Source: an uncultured Dehalococcoidia bacterium (GTDB lineage Bacteria; Chloroflexota; Dehalococcoidia; Lucifugimonadales; UBA1127). From it: a DNA stretch of 64,000 bases. The stretch lies in assembly GCA_951812285.1 (NCBI GenBank), contig OX638292.1, positions 418,774-482,773 of the forward strand. The letters run 5' to 3'. Of the stretch, positions 58,073 through 64,000 are shown piece after piece (within the stretch, counting starts at the first letter, position 1; each line of letters starts with the position of its first letter). Made by a program: the position numbers and the translations under genes. The notes beneath the pieces were generated by a model, which saw nothing but the letters and a program-made list of their open reading frames with translations, was not told where the DNA came from and did no database searches.

Positions 58073-59494
58073 ATGGTCACGTATATCAAGGGTAGAGGTG
58101 ACCGAAACCTTCGCGAGTTGGTGGACCTTGAGAACGGCGTGATTAGTCGGGAGGTCTACGTCAACGAGGACATCTACGCCCAGGAGCTCGAGCAGATCTA
58201 CGGGCGTGCCTGGCTCCTCGTAGGCCATGAGAGCCAGGTCGAGAACCCCGGCGACTTTGTGCTCGGCCGGATGGGCGAGGAAGAAGTCATTCTCACCCGC
58301 GACCGCAAGGGCAAGATCCACGTCTTCCTGAACACCTGCCGCCACCGCGGCATGAAGGTGTGCCGCTACGACGACGGCAACGCGCTCGTCTTCACCTGCC
58401 CATTCCACGCTTGGACCTACGACACGGACGGCCGGCTGGTGGGTGTACCTCACCACCGGGACGCCTACTTTGAGGAGCTGGACAAGAGCCAGTGGGGGCT
58501 AGCGGAAGTTGCGCAGATGTGCAATTACTACGGCTCCATCTGGGCAACGTGGGACCCCAAGGCCCCGTCCTTCGAGGACTATCTCGGGCCCTTCCAGCGG
58601 ACGGTTCGCTGGGCATTTCAGGCCTCGGACGGCACGGACGCGGGTGTCGAGCTCTACAAGCCGGCGCAGAGGTGGCGCCTCCCCTCGAACTGGAAGTTCG
58701 GCGCATTCAGCTTTGCGGGTGACAGCGCCCACGCCGCCATGACACACCTCTCGGTCAACGCGGCGGCCATCGGCCCGCAGGGCGAAGTGGAGGGCGGCGG
58801 ACGGCACCCCCTGGCAGCGCCATTCCCGTCCAAGCGCGGCTACATGTCGAGCCGAGAGCTCGGCCACGTCGGTCAGCTCGCCATCTACGAGCAGCCGGGC
58901 GTCGCCGACTACCGCGACACGTGGCTGCTCGAACCCGGCGTCGACGACTACTGGCGCGAGACGCGGGAGATCAAGCAGCAGCGCTTTGCTAACGAATACC
59001 TCCACATGCAGAGCGATGGGCAGTTTCACATCTGGCCCAACGCCACCATGTCCGACTGGCGCATCCTCATGTGGCACCCTCACGGCGTTGGCATGACGGA
59101 GAGCTGGCGCCAATATCAGGTCGACAAAAACGCCCCCAAGCACGTCAAGGACGCCAAGCGCCGCTATGTGATGCGTTACTGCGGCCCCGCCGGCATCACC
59201 GAGTCCGACGACATGGAGAACTGGAACTACGCGCACCCGGCCAGCCTTGGTATGGTCGCGCAGAGGTTCCCGTACAACTTCCAGCTCGGTTTGCACCACA
59301 ACCACCAAGACGAGCGCATTCCCGGCGTGACCATTGGCGACCGCGGGCCGTCGGAGGAGAACCAGCGCGCACGGCTCCGCCGTTGGGTGGAGTTCATGGA
59401 GGCCGGCAGCTGGGACGACATCTTCCCCGTGCGGAAGAACGGCAAGTCCAATGGGCGGTCAAAGGGCGGCAACGGCATCAACCCGACGTGGTAG
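58073..59494 (+). CDS. Aromatic ring-hydroxylating dioxygenase alpha subunit (Rieske)
   Basis: This 473-residue large subunit of a two-subunit dioxygenase has Rieske ligands C89-R-H91 and C109-P-F-H112 (TCRHRGMKVC, TCPFHAWTYD). The catalytic domain has FAGDSAHAAMTHLS, whose two His bind the mononuclear iron in the biphenyl/naphthalene-dioxygenase pattern. The start at 58073 has GGAGGACGAGG upstream. The beta subunit follows two genes later; ferredoxin and reductase are not encoded here. The C-terminus is Gly/Lys/Ser-rich (KNGKSNGRSKGGNG). It is clearly a different subfamily from the phthalate-dioxygenase-type genes at 44-48 kb. Substrate unknown. Confidence 0.93.
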   Translation: MVTYIKGRGDRNLRELVDLENGVISREVYVNEDIYAQELEQIYGRAWLLVGHESQVENPGDFVLGRMGEEEVILTRDRKGKIHVFLNTCRHRGMKVCRYDDGNALVFTCPFHAWTYDTDGRLVGVPHHRDAYFEELDKSQWGLAEVAQMCNYYGSIWATWDPKAPSFEDYLGPFQRTVRWAFQASDGTDAGVELYKPAQRWRLPSNWKFGAFSFAGDSAHAAMTHLSVNAAAIGPQGEVEGGGRHPLAAPFPSKRGYMSSRELGHVGQLAIYEQPGVADYRDTWLLEPGVDDYWRETREIKQQRFANEYLHMQSDGQFHIWPNATMSDWRILMWHPHGVGMTESWRQYQVDKNAPKHVKDAKRRYVMRYCGPAGITESDDMENWNYAHPASLGMVAQRFPYNFQLGLHHNHQDERIPGVTIGDRGPSEENQRARLRRWVEFMEAGSWDDIFPVRKNGKSNGRSKGGNGINPTW

Positions 59495-59526
59495 GCGCTG
59501 CCTGACGCATCATCGGAGGGCGCTCT

Positions 59527-59772
59527 ATGACAACTGAGGGCGGCAACAAATCGGAACGCAAGCGGGTGAATACCCCCGACGGCATGTTCATTCGGGACAT
59601 GCCGGAAGGCACGAAGCTGGAGTTAAAGAACGGTGACCTGGTTGAGATCACGCTCAACGCCAAGGACGGCGGCTGGCTCGTGGGCCGGGTCATCGAGAGC
59701 GAGCGGCCGGAATCGATCGGCTCGGAGGACTGGATCTTCTTCGCCGAGGTGGCCGCGGAGATAGAGTCCTAG
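59527..59772 (+). CDS. Small conserved-looking protein between dioxygenase subunits, unknown
   Basis: This 81-residue acidic protein has a likely beta-barrel pattern (GTKLELKNGDLVEITLNAKD, GGWLVGRVIES) that recalls small SH3-like domains. It matches no family I know. It lies 32 bp after the alpha subunit and 24 bp before the beta subunit, so it is very probably co-expressed; GGAGGG precedes the ATG. A role as an accessory or assembly factor for the dioxygenase is a guess from position. Confidence 0.7.
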   Translation: MTTEGGNKSERKRVNTPDGMFIRDMPEGTKLELKNGDLVEITLNAKDGGWLVGRVIESERPESIGSEDWIFFAEVAAEIES

Positions 59773-59796
59773 GAAACCCTACAACGGAGGAAGTCC

Positions 59797-60336
59797 GTGA
59801 CTATCCAGAGCGCAGACACCGCATGGGAGCGGATGCTCCTCGAACGGGAGATTGAGCGGTTCCTGTACGATGAGGCCGCCCTGCTGGACGAACGCAGGTT
59901 CAGCGAATGGGGCGACCTGCTGGCCGAGGACATCCACTACCACATGCCGATCCGCCGCAACGTAAAGTTCGGCGAGCAACACCGAGAGAACACCGACACC
60001 GAGTCCGAGATTTCCTGGTTTGACGAGGGCAAGCGCACACTGATGGGCCGAGTTCGGCAGCTCAATACCGGCGTCCACTGGCCGGAGGAGCCCTTCTCGC
60101 GCGTGCGGCACATCGTCACCAACGTCCGCGTCATGTCGGTGGACGGCGATGAGGTGGAGGTCAGCAGTAACTTCTTCGTGTGGTCGAACCGACTCCGCGA
60201 TGAGTGTGTGATGTTCATTGGCACTCGGAGTGACATACTCCGCCGGGACAGCGAAACCGGCTGGAAGATCGCCAAGCGGCTCATTCTGCTTGACCAGAAC
60301 GTCCTTCTGGCCAAGGTGTTTTCCACGTTCTTTTAG
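59797..60336 (+). CDS. Aromatic ring-hydroxylating dioxygenase beta subunit
   Basis: This 179-residue small subunit has the NTF2-like fold of the BphA2/NdoC group: REIERFLYDEAALLDERRF then WGDLLAEDIHYHMPIRR at the start, FSRVRHIVTNVRV in the middle, and RDSETGWKIAKRLILLDQNV at the end. It has a structural role in the alpha3-beta3 hexamer and no cofactor of its own. GTG at 59797 follows GGAGG. Length is standard. Confidence 0.93.
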   Translation: MTIQSADTAWERMLLEREIERFLYDEAALLDERRFSEWGDLLAEDIHYHMPIRRNVKFGEQHRENTDTESEISWFDEGKRTLMGRVRQLNTGVHWPEEPFSRVRHIVTNVRVMSVDGDEVEVSSNFFVWSNRLRDECVMFIGTRSDILRRDSETGWKIAKRLILLDQNVLLAKVFSTFF

Positions 60337-60363
60337 GCGTGCGCCAGATGACAAGGCACAAAA

Positions 60364-60744
60364 GTGTCCAAGAAACTTGGGGAGATGTCCGGAATGGTCC
60401 TTAGCGCAGAGTGGCGGTCCAGGGGCGCCAAGAACGACGCCATCCTAGTGTTGGATGGCGAGGGTGCCATTCGTGAGGCAATTATCGCTGACGACGCCAT
60501 CCTGTCCCGCTTCCTCACTGAGCAACTGGCGGACCTCGACAGCTGGCGCGGGCAGTCGCTCGTCGAGGGCGAGAAGCGCGAACCGGAGGCTTGGGGCGAA
60601 CTCGTCATCTCTCGGGCCGCCACCGGGGAGGTCATCGAGGCAGACCCGGAGCTCTTCTGGCAGGGCATCTACTTGTGGTTCCGCTCCCACGGCGTCGACT
60701 ATGACACGCCCATGAAGCGGAGCAACTCGCTGATTGAGGACTGA
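60364..60744 (+). CDS. Small protein downstream of dioxygenase beta subunit, unknown
   Basis: This 126-residue protein has a recognisable alpha/beta pattern (NDAILVLDGEGAIREAIIAD, then ILSRFLTEQLADLDSWRG, and LFWQGIYLWFRSHGVDYDTP). No family was recognised and no signal or membrane segment is present. It starts with GTG 27 bp behind the beta subunit and ends the operon. It may belong to the dioxygenase system, but nothing in the sequence proves it. Confidence 0.65.
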   Translation: MSKKLGEMSGMVLSAEWRSRGAKNDAILVLDGEGAIREAIIADDAILSRFLTEQLADLDSWRGQSLVEGEKREPEAWGELVISRAATGEVIEADPELFWQGIYLWFRSHGVDYDTPMKRSNSLIED

Positions 60745-60839
60745 TTGCTGGGAACCTCCGGAGCAGATCCGGCGTTTAATATAGGGTTTTCGACGGGAGC
60801 GCGCACAGGCGGCCCCGTCACAGCAAAGGAAAGAAGGTC

Positions 60840-62657
60840 ATGACTAGAAGGAGGGGCGCAATGAACGGCAGGTTAAGGTATGGCTATCTCCTGTTGGCCC
60901 TACTGGTGTCGATGGCACTGGTGGTGGCCGCTTGCTCTGGCGGTGACGACGACGGAGACGACGGCGGAAGCACCGCGACCACGACCACGACTACGACCTC
61001 AACCACCACTGCCGCGGCGGAGCCGGCCGGCGACGACTCAATGACCATGGCCGATGACGCCATGATGGAGGGCCCCAAGCCCGTCTACGGCGGCAAGATC
61101 ACGTTTGCGTCTTCGCGCGACGTCCGTTCCGGCTTTGACCCGCACGGGACCAGTGGTGGGCAGGCCCAGCACCAGAACACCAACAGTTGGTGGTACAACA
61201 ACCTGATGTCCCGCTCAGTAGGTGTAGACGTACCAGGTGGCACCCGTGAGTCCTACCCGGACCTCGCCGAGTCCTGGGAAGTCTCCGACGGCGGCCTCAC
61301 CTACACCTTCAAGCTTCACGAGGGTGTGAAGTTCCACAACCGAGCCCCCGTGAACGGCCGCGAGATGACATCCGCAGACGTCAAGTGGAGCTACGAGCGG
61401 TTCCTGAAGGGGCCGGACTCTTACCAGTTCCAACTGGCTGACATCAGTGCGGTTGAAGCACCCGACAAGTACACGGTAGTCTTCCGCCTGCATGAACCGG
61501 TTGCCTCCTTTATGATTCACGTTGGTGAACCGTTGGCCTATGTCACGCCAAAGGAAGCGGCCAGTTCGCCGCCGCAGAGCCCAGCCCTGGAGGGTGTGCT
61601 GGATGAAGAGTTCCTCTCCACGCCAGAGGGCATTATCGGCACCGGGCCATGGATGTTTGACTCGTGGGAGAAGGACAAGCGCTTGACGGCCGTCCGCAAC
61701 CCCGATTACTTCAAGACGGACGCGCACGGCAACCAACTCCCCTTCATCGACACGCTTGAATATGTGGTGATTCCGGACACCCAGGCACGTAGCGCGGCCT
61801 ACATCTCTGGCGACATCGACACCTTTGGCCCGCCGTCCGGCAGCACTGCAGACTTCATTGAGCGCAACCCGGACTCCAACTTTGCGCAGGACCTGCCGAG
61901 CACGGCGCCCACGCTGAACTTCCGGCTGGACCGGACTCCGGCGTTCAACGACATCCGTGTGCGGCGCGCCGTTGCCATGGCGTTTGAGCAGCAGGCCATC
62001 ATGGACCTGCTCCTGGGTTCCATCACTGAACCCACCTATGGTGGCGTCCCGGCTCTGGTGTTCCCGGAGTACGCTATTACGCCCGCGGAGTTGGGCGAAT
62101 CCGCCCGGTGGTGGGAGTACAACCCCCAGGCCGCCGCGGAACTGCTGACTGAAGCCGGCTACGGCCCCAACAACCCCCTGGAGATCACCTACCAGTTCAG
62201 CAGTTGCTGCAAGGCCACCTACTACCCGGAGCTGGTGGCCGACATGATGGACGAAGTGGGCATCAAGATGGCGCTCCAAGAGGTTGACCACTCCGTCCAC
62301 CTGAAGACCAGCAACATTGGCATGGGCGACTACGACATTGCCCACTCCCGCCTGAAGGCCGCTGAGGTCGACGACCTCCTGGTCAGCTTCCTGCCTGGCA
62401 ACAGCAAGAACAACAGCCACATCGACGACGCGCTGCTGACCGAGATGATCAAGGCCCAGCGCCTGACACAGGACCCGAACCAGCGGTTCAACCAGATCAG
62501 GCAAATCCAGCGTTACCTGGCGGACCAGGTCTACCTCATCCGAATCCCGGACCGGTTCTCCGACTTCTTCTGGCAGCCGCGGATCAAGAACTTCCGGCCC
62601 CACGTGGGCAACACGGAAGGCCGCGACTGGGAGATCGCTTGGATCGAAGAAGGCTAG
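60840..62657 (+). CDS. ABC transporter substrate-binding lipoprotein, peptide/nickel/opine family (SBP_bac_5)
   Basis: This 605-residue exported lipoprotein has a signal peptide with lipobox VVAAC, so C32 is lipidated, followed by an acidic and then Thr-rich linker (about 13 Thr in 17 residues) and a Met/Asp-rich stretch. The mature domain matches family 5 binding proteins: YPDLAESWEVSDGGLTYTFK, LHEGVKFHNRAPVNGREMTS, and NDIRVRRAVAMAFEQQAIMD. It feeds the permease genes immediately downstream. ATG at 60840 is used; ATG at 60861 is also possible. The cargo could be a peptide or an organic acid; the dioxygenase operon upstream would fit an aromatic compound, by inference only. Confidence 0.93.
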   Translation: MTRRRGAMNGRLRYGYLLLALLVSMALVVAACSGGDDDGDDGGSTATTTTTTTSTTTAAAEPAGDDSMTMADDAMMEGPKPVYGGKITFASSRDVRSGFDPHGTSGGQAQHQNTNSWWYNNLMSRSVGVDVPGGTRESYPDLAESWEVSDGGLTYTFKLHEGVKFHNRAPVNGREMTSADVKWSYERFLKGPDSYQFQLADISAVEAPDKYTVVFRLHEPVASFMIHVGEPLAYVTPKEAASSPPQSPALEGVLDEEFLSTPEGIIGTGPWMFDSWEKDKRLTAVRNPDYFKTDAHGNQLPFIDTLEYVVIPDTQARSAAYISGDIDTFGPPSGSTADFIERNPDSNFAQDLPSTAPTLNFRLDRTPAFNDIRVRRAVAMAFEQQAIMDLLLGSITEPTYGGVPALVFPEYAITPAELGESARWWEYNPQAAAELLTEAGYGPNNPLEITYQFSSCCKATYYPELVADMMDEVGIKMALQEVDHSVHLKTSNIGMGDYDIAHSRLKAAEVDDLLVSFLPGNSKNNSHIDDALLTEMIKAQRLTQDPNQRFNQIRQIQRYLADQVYLIRIPDRFSDFFWQPRIKNFRPHVGNTEGRDWEIAWIEEG

Positions 62658-62682
62658 CCTAGAAACCTAGGAGTCTCTAGTG

Positions 62683-62719
62683 GGATGCTTGGCGGCCCAT
62701 CATGGGCCGCCAAGCATCC
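62683..62719 (+). repeat. 18-bp perfect palindrome between binding-protein and permease genes
   Basis: The arms 62683-62700 and 62702-62719 are perfectly complementary around a single central base; in RNA this forms a long hairpin. No T-run follows. Placed between a binding-protein gene and its permease, such a hairpin typically protects the upstream mRNA and lowers expression of the permease, explaining the unequal protein amounts needed. Confidence 0.75.
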
Positions 62720-62736
62720 TTCATTGAACAAATGCC

Positions 62737-63681
62737 ATGAGAACGTACGCCATCCAACGGGTCCTTCTGCTAATACCAACACTGTTGGTGCTGAGCTTCA
62801 TTGCTTTTGCCCTCATACGCTTCATCCCGGGTGACGCCGCGCTGCTCATGACAGAGGAGTTGGGCTACGCTCCGAACCTGGAGAAACTGCAGGAGCGTCT
62901 GGGCTTAACGGAGCCAATTCACATCCAGTACTTCAAATGGGTGGGCGGCTTTTTCAGGGGTGACTTTGGACGCTCCCTCTGGGACGGCAGCCCGGCAGCT
63001 GATGAACTGGTGCGCCGGCTGCCGGTAACGTTGGAATTGGCCTTCTTCTCCCTGTTCCTCAGCGCCATTGTGGCTATACCCATCGGCGTATTTTCCGCCA
63101 TGCGGCAGGATACTAAGAGCGACTACATCGTCCGGAGCACCGTGGTTCTCGCAGACGCCGTTCCCCACTTCTGGCTTGCCACTCTGATATTGGTGCTTCC
63201 GGCCGTTTACATTGGCTGGTCACCTCCCGTGGGCTGGCATTCCCTATCAGAGGACCCCGTCAAGCACTTGTTACTCTTGCTGCTGCCCGCATCGATCATC
63301 TCCGTAAGCTCGGCGGCATCTCTGGTGCGCATCACTCGTACGATGATGTTGGAAGTGCTTCGACAGGAGTACATCCGTACAGCTTGGTCCAAGGGGCTGT
63401 CAGAGCGGTCCATCATGTACCGGCACGCCCTCAAGAACGCCCTTATCCCTGTAGTCACGGTCTTCGGCCTGCGTGTCCCCAACGCGTTGAACGGCTCGGT
63501 GGTCATGGAGGCAGTCTTTGGCATACCCGGACTGGGCCGGTGGACCATCGACGCCATCCACTTTCGCGACTATCCGCAGCTGCAGGTCGCCTTGATGTTC
63601 ACGGCTATCACTGTGTTGATAGCGAACTTGATCGTCGACCTTGCATACGGCTGGCTCGACCCAAGGGTACGGTACAGGTAA
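62737..63681 (+). CDS. ABC transporter permease, DppB/OppB type
   Basis: This 314-residue membrane protein has six helices. The start MRTYAIQRVLLLIPTLLVLS and FALIRFIPGDAA are typical of the DppB group, and the EAA loop reads EYIRTAWSKGLSERSIMYRHA then LKNALIPVV. It pairs with the next gene to form the translocation channel for substrate bound by the upstream lipoprotein. ATP-binding subunits would follow beyond the window. It starts 79 bp after the lipoprotein, behind the large hairpin. Confidence 0.95.
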   Translation: MRTYAIQRVLLLIPTLLVLSFIAFALIRFIPGDAALLMTEELGYAPNLEKLQERLGLTEPIHIQYFKWVGGFFRGDFGRSLWDGSPAADELVRRLPVTLELAFFSLFLSAIVAIPIGVFSAMRQDTKSDYIVRSTVVLADAVPHFWLATLILVLPAVYIGWSPPVGWHSLSEDPVKHLLLLLLPASIISVSSAASLVRITRTMMLEVLRQEYIRTAWSKGLSERSIMYRHALKNALIPVVTVFGLRVPNALNGSVVMEAVFGIPGLGRWTIDAIHFRDYPQLQVALMFTAITVLIANLIVDLAYGWLDPRVRYR

Positions 63682-63702
63682 TGGATGCGGAGGGCATACA
63701 CG

Positions 63703-64000
63703 ATGGCCGATGAAATCGTCCTCCGGCCCAGCGCGGCGACAGGGGTTCCGTTTCCGCTGAGATGGGCGCGCGGCCTCTGGTCGTTTGTGTTCACGATGGT
63801 GCGCTACAAGCCTCTTGGCGCGGCGGGCCTTTTTATCGTGGTGCTCCTGATGTTCACGGCCATCTTCGCGGACTTCATCGCACCCTATGAGTACAACGAC
63901 ACGAACCGGCACGATCAATTCGCGCCGCCTAGCTTCAATCACCTCATTGGCGCCGACCATCTGGGCCGCGACCTCTTCAGTCGTATCGTTCACGGCTCAC
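63703..64000 (+). CDS. ABC transporter permease, DppC/OppC type, N-terminal part
   Basis: The first 99 residues are present and the frame runs off the window. A cytoplasmic start leads into the first helix (GAAGLFIVVLLMFTAIFADFI) and the periplasmic block NHLIGADHLGRDLFSRIVHG, the standard DppC signature. ATG at 63703 has GGAGGG eight bases upstream; the in-frame ATG at 63685 is a weaker alternative. It follows dppB-type by 21 bp and completes the channel pair. Confidence 0.9.
   Translation, partial: MADEIVLRPSAATGVPFPLRWARGLWSFVFTMVRYKPLGAAGLFIVVLLMFTAIFADFIAPYEYNDTNRHDQFAPPSFNHLIGADHLGRDLFSRIVHGS

Noticed and set aside
61215..62603. A ~460-codon minus-strand frame opposite the solute-binding lipoprotein gene
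   Set aside because: No domain, no ribosome binding site, lies wholly within a certain gene on the other strand.

Overview
The window is about 60% GC and fully bacterial. It mixes a defence island, two core-genome blocks and several oxidative-catabolism clusters. The best guess for the host is a Chloroflexota bacterium of the Dehalococcoidia/SAR202 kind. The reasons are the many single-component Rieske oxygenases, the amidohydrolase_2 proteins, the HpaB-type flavin monooxygenase, the rpoB-rpoC, rsmD-coaD and polA neighbourhood, and a SepIVA-like coiled-coil gene behind coaD. This placement is an inference from gene content; no phylogeny was run.

Region 1 (1-11.5 kb) is a defence island. It holds a type I restriction-modification operon (hsdM end, hsdS, hsdR, each overlapping the next by 4 nt), a HEPN/RES-type putative NAD-degrading toxin, an AlbA_2 (Schlafen-like) regulator, and a divergent pair of transcription units. 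Leftward run an XRE repressor and an ImmA/IrrE metalloprotease. Rightward runs a compact ubiquitin-like cassette: a single-domain ubiquitin-like protein, a DUF6791-ThiF (E1-like) protein and a DUF6527 protein, then a small membrane protein. Two GGTAC/GTACC inverted repeats in the divergent promoter look like operators for the XRE protein. This is the most interesting system in the window.

Region 2 (12-28.7 kb) is lipid and redox metabolism. A LppX/LprG-type lipoprotein overlaps an MFS exporter gene, an arrangement like the mycobacterial lprG-P55 pair. Next come a KshA-like Rieske oxygenase, an RND/MMPL exporter, a sterol C24-methyltransferase-like enzyme, a GPP34(GOLPH3)-cytochrome P450 fusion and a COG2907-type flavoprotein, together suggesting modification and export of a polycyclic isoprenoid or steroid. 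A 2-hydroxyacid dehydrogenase/amidohydrolase operon, a PAS-LuxR regulator, OsmC, 3-methyladenine glycosylase and a DRTGG protein follow.

Region 3 (28.8-44.3 kb) is core genome: rpoC and rpoB leftward from a consensus promoter; rsmD, coaD and the SepIVA-like gene rightward; then DAHP synthase (aroG type), polA and nudC. DAHP synthase is preceded by a Tyr/Phe-rich leader peptide and a terminator/antiterminator, a textbook attenuator.

Region 4 (44.3-64 kb) is catabolic and transport. A leftward operon has a ThDP enzyme and three phthalate-dioxygenase-type Rieske oxygenases, two of them about 89% identical tandem copies. Divergent from it is an HpaB-type monooxygenase. Family 5 uracil-DNA glycosylase, a stand-alone Lrp/AsnC effector domain, an FmdB zinc ribbon, a second amidohydrolase, a divergent epimerase/BtuF-like pair and a LiaF-like membrane protein follow. 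The window ends in a two-subunit ring-hydroxylating dioxygenase operon with two uncharacterised small proteins, then a peptide/opine-type ABC transporter (solute-binding lipoprotein, permease, second permease cut by the window edge). No tRNA, rRNA, CRISPR array or insertion sequence was recognised.
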